From contig CAMGTS010000040.1 of assembly GCA_946062035.1 (NCBI GenBank), positions 1 through 9,024 of the forward strand: DNA of 9,024 bases. Direction: 5' to 3'. The DNA is from an uncultured Bacteroidales bacterium. GTDB lineage: Bacteria > Bacteroidota > Bacteroidia > Bacteroidales > UBA932. Positions 5,610 to 9,024 of the stretch are shown piece after piece. Positions within the stretch are counted from its first letter, which is position 1. Every line of letters starts with the position of its first letter. The notes below the pieces were generated by a model, which was not told the origin of the DNA, did not search any database, and saw only the letters and a list, made by a program, of their open reading frames with translations. The translations under genes were made by a program, and so were the position numbers.

Positions 5610-6537
5610 GTCAGAAAACACCGTTCCGAATATCTTGATAACAGGCGCAAACGGCCAGTTGGGAAGTTCCATAGCTACGCTCGCCGACTCTTCCGACGCA
5701 CGTTTCTTTTTTACGGATGTGGCTGAGTTGGATATAACCGATGCGAAGGCTGTAGATGCTTATATCACTGAACATAAGATAGATATACTTATCAACTGTG
5801 CGGCCTATACTAATGTCGACAAAGCTGAGGACGATGAGAAGACGGCGGAATTGCTGAATGCCAAAGCACCCGCCATTCTTGCGAAAGCTTGCAAGAAGCA
5901 TAAGGTTTTCATGATACATATATCGACCGATTATGTCTTCGGAGGAGGCAGGAGGACGATTCCATATAAAGAGAGTGATCCGGCGAAGCCTACAGGGGTC
6001 TACGGGGTTACCAAACTTCAAGGTGAGAAAAATGTAGAACTTGCTTTGGATGAGGCAGTAAGCGCAGGTAAACACCCTGGATACCTGATATTCAGGACTG
6101 CCTGGCTTTACTCTGAGTACGGCAAGAATTTTGTGAAAACGATGCTGTCGCTAATGGCTGATCGTCAAGAGCTTAATGTCGTGTTCGATCAGGTCGGGAC
6201 TCCGACTTATGCAGGAGATTTGGCGAGAGTAGTGTATGACTCGGCATTGAAAGCCGCAAACGGGGAGATAACCGCAAAAGAGTGCGGCGTGTATAACTTT
6301 ACTGATGAAGGGGTATGCTCTTGGTACGATTTTTCTGTGGCTATTGAGGAACTTTCAAGAGAGAAGCGAGGAAAATTCTGTAATGTCAGGCCGTGCCATT
6401 CGGACGAGTTTCCGAGCAAGGTGTGCAGGCCGAGCTATTCCGTACTCGACAAATCAAAAGTGAAAAAGACTTTTGGTGCGGATGTGCCGTATTGGAGGGT
6501 TTCACTGCGTAAGTGCCTTGATAACCTGTTGGGATAG
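5599..6537 (+). CDS. rfbD: dTDP-4-dehydrorhamnose reductase (RmlD)
   Basis: It reduces dTDP-4-keto-L-rhamnose with NAD(P)H to dTDP-L-rhamnose, the last pathway step. It is a 312-residue short-chain dehydrogenase. The Rossmann motif TGANGQLG is at 15-22, after a leading MKNKSENTVPNILI. NCAAYTNVDKAE (66-77) and STDYVFGG (109-116) follow, and the catalytic pair is Tyr135/Lys139 in YGVTK. The substrate-side RTAWLYSEYGKNFVKTM and VFDQVGTPTYAGDLA blocks are typical of RmlD. It starts inside the end of rfbC with an 11-base overlap. It is a little longer than the approximately 285-300 residues common in the family, with the extra at the N-terminus and in loops. Confidence 0.96.
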   Translation: MKNKSENTVPNILITGANGQLGSSIATLADSSDARFFFTDVAELDITDAKAVDAYITEHKIDILINCAAYTNVDKAEDDEKTAELLNAKAPAILAKACKKHKVFMIHISTDYVFGGGRRTIPYKESDPAKPTGVYGVTKLQGEKNVELALDEAVSAGKHPGYLIFRTAWLYSEYGKNFVKTMLSLMADRQELNVVFDQVGTPTYAGDLARVVYDSALKAANGEITAKECGVYNFTDEGVCSWYDFSVAIEELSREKRGKFCNVRPCHSDEFPSKVCRPSYSVLDKSKVKKTFGADVPYWRVSLRKCLDNLLG

Positions 6538-6625
6538 TTTGCCGCCAAGCAGCGAAAAGACGGCGTTGTCCGAATAGTGACGATATGAATTAATACTAAT
6601 TGAAAATATTGAAAATCAGATAAAT
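6538..6625 (+). other. 88-bp gap between rfbD and rfbB
   Basis: It has no gene, no TAnnTTTG box and no strong hairpin; only a weak GCCG/CGGC pairing is present near its start. The last 40 bases are A-rich, as expected before a Bacteroidota start codon. rfbB is probably reached by read-through from rfbACD. Confidence 0.6.
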
Positions 6626-7702
6626 ATGAAAAATATTCTTATAACCGGCGGCGCAGGATTCATCGGGTCTCATGTGGTGAGACTTTTCGTGAAAAAGTAT
6701 CCACGCAAGAACATCATCAATTTGGATAAGCTGACGTATGCCGGCAATCTTGAAAATCTCAAGGACATAGAGAATAAGAAAAACTACACATTCGTAAAGG
6801 CCGATGTGACTGATTATAAGGCAATAAGCGAAATCCTTAGAAAATATGAGATAGACGGTATTATCCATCTTGCCGCTGAAAGTCACGTGGACAGGAGCAT
6901 AAAGGATCCGTTCTGTTTCGCCAAGACCAATGTGATCGGAACCTTGACGATGCTACAGGCGGCCAAAGAGTATTGGGGGTGTAATCTTGCCAATGCTAAG
7001 GAAATGAGTAAGTTGCATAAATTCTACCATATTTCCACAGATGAGGTTTACGGTTCTTTGGAATTCAATAGTTCACTCTTTAAAGAGACGAACAAGTATG
7101 AGCCGCACAGCCCGTATTCAGCTTCAAAAGCTTCTTCTGACCATTTTGTAAGGGCTTTCCATGATACTTTCGGACTTCCTGAGGTTATTACCAACTGCAG
7201 CAACAATTATGGTCCTTACCAATTCCCGGAAAAACTTATTCCTCTTGTAATCAACAATATAGAGCACAATAAGCCAATCCCTGTCTATGGCAAGGGCTTG
7301 AATGTCAGAGACTGGCTCTATGTTGAGGATCACGCTAAGGCGATTGACCTGATATTCCACAATGGAGTCGTAGGTGAGACTTATAACATCGGCGGACTCA
7401 ACGAGTGGAAGAACATAGATATTGTAAAGCTCTTGGTGAAGATTGTCGATGAGAAGCTCGGCAGAAAGGAGGGAGCTTCGGAAAGTCTGATTACTTACGT
7501 TCAGGATCGTGCCGGCCACGACCTGCGCTATGCAATTGACTCATCAAAACTTCGCAACGAACTTGGCTGGAAGCCTGAGACCTCTTTCGAGGAGGGCATC
7601 GTAAAGACAGTAGAGTGGTATCTCCAGAACAAGGAGTGGCTTGCCAACGTAACCGGCGGAGCGTATCAGAAGTATTATAAAAAGATGTACTTAAATAAAT
7701 AG
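6626..7702 (+). CDS. rfbB: dTDP-glucose 4,6-dehydratase (RmlB)
   Basis: It converts dTDP-glucose to dTDP-4-keto-6-deoxy-glucose using bound NAD+, the second step of the rhamnose pathway. It is a 358-residue extended short-chain dehydrogenase. The NAD-binding GGAGFIGS is at 8-15. LDKLTYAGNLENL (33-45) and HLAAESHVDRSI (81-92) are signature RmlB strings. The catalytic set is Thr138-Asp139-Glu140 in STDEVYG plus Tyr164/Lys168 in YSASK. NNYGPYQFPEKLIPL and GKGLNVRDWLYVEDH complete the substrate pocket. A Trp-containing insert at about 117-128 (WGCNLANAKEMS) before the STDE strand is seen in many Bacteroidota RmlB proteins. It lies six bases before the transaldolase gene. Confidence 0.97.
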   Translation: MKNILITGGAGFIGSHVVRLFVKKYPRKNIINLDKLTYAGNLENLKDIENKKNYTFVKADVTDYKAISEILRKYEIDGIIHLAAESHVDRSIKDPFCFAKTNVIGTLTMLQAAKEYWGCNLANAKEMSKLHKFYHISTDEVYGSLEFNSSLFKETNKYEPHSPYSASKASSDHFVRAFHDTFGLPEVITNCSNNYGPYQFPEKLIPLVINNIEHNKPIPVYGKGLNVRDWLYVEDHAKAIDLIFHNGVVGETYNIGGLNEWKNIDIVKLLVKIVDEKLGRKEGASESLITYVQDRAGHDLRYAIDSSKLRNELGWKPETSFEEGIVKTVEWYLQNKEWLANVTGGAYQKYYKKMYLNK

Positions 7703-7708
7703 TGCGAT

Positions 7709-8365
7709 ATGAAGTTTTTTGTCGATACAGCGAACTTGGAGCAGATTGAAAAGGCTCAGTCGCTCGGAATTCTCGACGGAGTAACGACCAACCCATCGCT
7801 TATGGCGAAAGAGGGTGTCAAAGGAAAGGAGCAGATTTTCAATCACTATCTTGCAATATGTAAATTGGTTGACGGCCCTGTCAGCGCTGAGGTATTCTCA
7901 AACGACTATGATGGAATGATTGAAGAGGGGGAGACCCTCCATGCTCTTTGCCCTGAGAAAATCACCATCAAACTTCCTTGTACCGAGAATGGTATCAAGG
8001 CTGTAAAATACTTTGCCTCAAAGGGGTATGCGACAAATTGCACTTTGGTATTCACTTTAGGACAGGCGCTTTTGGCGGCAAAGGCGGGCGCTACTTTCGT
8101 CAGCCCGTTCATCGGTAGGATAGATGACATAGGCGGTGACGGTATTGACCTTATCCGCAGCATCGTCAATATGTACCGTACTTACGGATTTAAAACTCAA
8201 GTACTTGCGGCATCGATAAGGCATACTAACCATATAGTCAGATGTCTGGAAGTAGGTGCTGATGTGGCGACCTGTCCTTTAAATGCGATTGTAGGGCTTT
8301 TGAAGCACCCTCTGACAGAGAGTGGTCTCGCTACCTTCAATAAGGCGGCTGAACAGATGAAATAG
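7709..8365 (+). CDS. tal: Small transaldolase of the FSA-like family
   Basis: It is a class I aldolase-fold enzyme moving a dihydroxyacetone unit between sugar phosphates (sedoheptulose-7-P + glyceraldehyde-3-P to erythrose-4-P + fructose-6-P) in the cytoplasm. Its 218 residues are the usual size for the short TalC/FSA-like type. FVDTANLEQI opens it, GVTTNPSLMAKEG (24-36) is the family motif, and the Schiff-base Lys is Lys88 in TIKLP. Two positions separate true transaldolases from fructose-6-phosphate aldolase: FSA has Gln59 and Tyr131, and here these align with Glu61 (SAEVF) and Phe134 (SPFIGRID). Ser132 also matches the transaldolase state. So transaldolase is the better name. It begins six bases after rfbB and is followed 25 bases later by the flippase gene, so it is embedded in the operon. 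Confidence 0.92.
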   Translation: MKFFVDTANLEQIEKAQSLGILDGVTTNPSLMAKEGVKGKEQIFNHYLAICKLVDGPVSAEVFSNDYDGMIEEGETLHALCPEKITIKLPCTENGIKAVKYFASKGYATNCTLVFTLGQALLAAKAGATFVSPFIGRIDDIGGDGIDLIRSIVNMYRTYGFKTQVLAASIRHTNHIVRCLEVGADVATCPLNAIVGLLKHPLTESGLATFNKAAEQMK

Positions 8366-8390
8366 AGTGCTGACCTATTCATAAGTATTT

Positions 8391-9024
8391 GTGAGCGACA
8401 ATCTTAAATCCACGGCGATAAAGGGGGCAAGATGGGGGTTCATAGAGAACTTCTCTTCGATGGCCGTGACCTTTATTGTCGGTTTTGTCCTTGCAAGATG
8501 GTTTCTCGGCCCGGAAGAATACGGACTTATCGGTGAGCTGACGATATTTATCGCAATCTCAATCTCGTTGATAGACAATGGTTTTTCCGCTGCTATTATA
8601 AGGAAACCCAATCCCTCTCGTGAAGACCTAAGCACGACTTTCATAACGAATTTCGCCATAAGTCTCGTGTGCTTCGGGATTCTGTTTGCGGGCGCTCCGC
8701 TTGTCGCAAGTTACTTCGCACAGCCGCAACTTACAGCGCTTCTGAGGGTTCTGAGTTTAGTGCTGATATTCAATGCTGTATCTATTATACAAAGGGTTTT
8801 GATTGTTAAGGCGATAGATTTCAAGCGTCTCACTGTCTGCTCGCTGTCTTCGTCTTTGTTGAGCGGAGTTGTCGGAATCGGCATGGCTTTCAGAGGGTAT
8901 GGAGTGTGGAGCTTGGTCGGACAGCAGCTGACCAAGCAGGCTTCTAATTCCATTATGCTCTGGATTTTAGGCCATTGGAAGTTCGAACTGAAATTTTCAT
9001 TCAAGAGTTTTAAGGAACTTTTCG
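8391..9024 (+). CDS. WzxC-like polysaccharide flippase (MOP superfamily), 3' end outside window
   Basis: The gene is partial: 211 codons are visible before the window ends. It should be an inner-membrane flippase moving undecaprenyl-linked oligosaccharide units to the periplasm. The start is GTG at 8391, because an in-frame stop at 8382-8384 leaves no upstream choice and the next Met (residue 24) would cut the conserved N-terminus. The opening SDNLKSTAIKGARWGFIENFS and the following VLARWFLGPEEYGLIGELTIF, LIDNGFSAAIIRK and RGYGVWSLVGQQL blocks are characteristic of the WzxC/lipopolysaccharide-biosynthesis branch. About six hydrophobic helices are visible (roughly 18-38, 43-62, 80-107, 113-135, 146-170, 178-195) out of 12-14 expected. 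It follows tal by 25 bases in the same operon. Confidence 0.9.
   Translation, partial: MSDNLKSTAIKGARWGFIENFSSMAVTFIVGFVLARWFLGPEEYGLIGELTIFIAISISLIDNGFSAAIIRKPNPSREDLSTTFITNFAISLVCFGILFAGAPLVASYFAQPQLTALLRVLSLVLIFNAVSIIQRVLIVKAIDFKRLTVCSLSSSLLSGVVGIGMAFRGYGVWSLVGQQLTKQASNSIMLWILGHWKFELKFSFKSFKELF

Noticed and set aside
5611..6075. A 154-codon open frame on the minus strand inside rfbD
   Set aside because: It lies wholly antisense to a clear RmlD gene, has no recognisable domain and no start context. The same holds for the minus-strand frames at 7124-7519, 7491-7796 and 8711-9004.
6541..6567. Hairpin in the rfbD-rfbB gap
   Set aside because: Only four to five pairs around a long loop; no better than chance.
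1..9024. CRISPR array, tRNA, rRNA or intact insertion sequence
   Set aside because: No regularly spaced direct repeats, no tRNA-like cloverleaf with conserved TTCGA context, and no transposase reading frame were seen.

Overview
The window looks like the chromosome of a Bacteroidales-type bacterium. The signs are Bacteroidota-style family members (an M64 peptidase with a Sec signal, an HsdR-N/XRE pair, an rmlA-C-D-B order), A-rich translation starts without strong Shine-Dalgarno sequences, and a TAnnTTTG-type -7 promoter box before rfbA. No genus can be named from the sequence alone.

Left part (1-1398, minus strand): a SSAT-like GNAT acetyltransferase lies upstream of a lipoprotein M48 metalloprotease of the LoiP/YggG type, and the two may be co-transcribed. 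Middle part (about 1399-2597, visibly more AT-rich): a divergent intergenic region packed with four inverted repeats, then a small XRE-type regulator. After it come the remains of two unrelated genes joined out of frame near position 2075: the N-terminus of an HsdR-N-like nuclease and the C-terminus of an AlbA_2/Schlafen-type ATP-binding protein. This looks like a decayed defence or mobile-gene insertion. Next (2598-3998) is a secreted M64 (IgA-peptidase family) zinc metalloprotease.

Right part (4121 to the end, plus strand): a surface-polysaccharide operon. rfbA, rfbC and rfbD are nearly contiguous or overlapping; rfbB follows after 88 bp. Together they encode the full four-step route from glucose-1-phosphate to dTDP-L-rhamnose. 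Six bases after rfbB is a small transaldolase of the FSA-like family, then the start of a WzxC-like polysaccharide flippase that runs off the window. The operon probably supplies activated rhamnose to an O-antigen or capsule repeat unit, and the flippase would export the lipid-linked unit. The intergenic leader before rfbA carries a candidate promoter and a 10-bp perfect inverted repeat that overlaps its -33 zone.

Most of the window is ordinary. The parts most worth a second look are the chimeric gene scar at 1881-2449, the inverted-repeat cluster at 1479-1642, and the structured rfb leader. I see no CRISPR array, tRNA, rRNA or intact insertion sequence.
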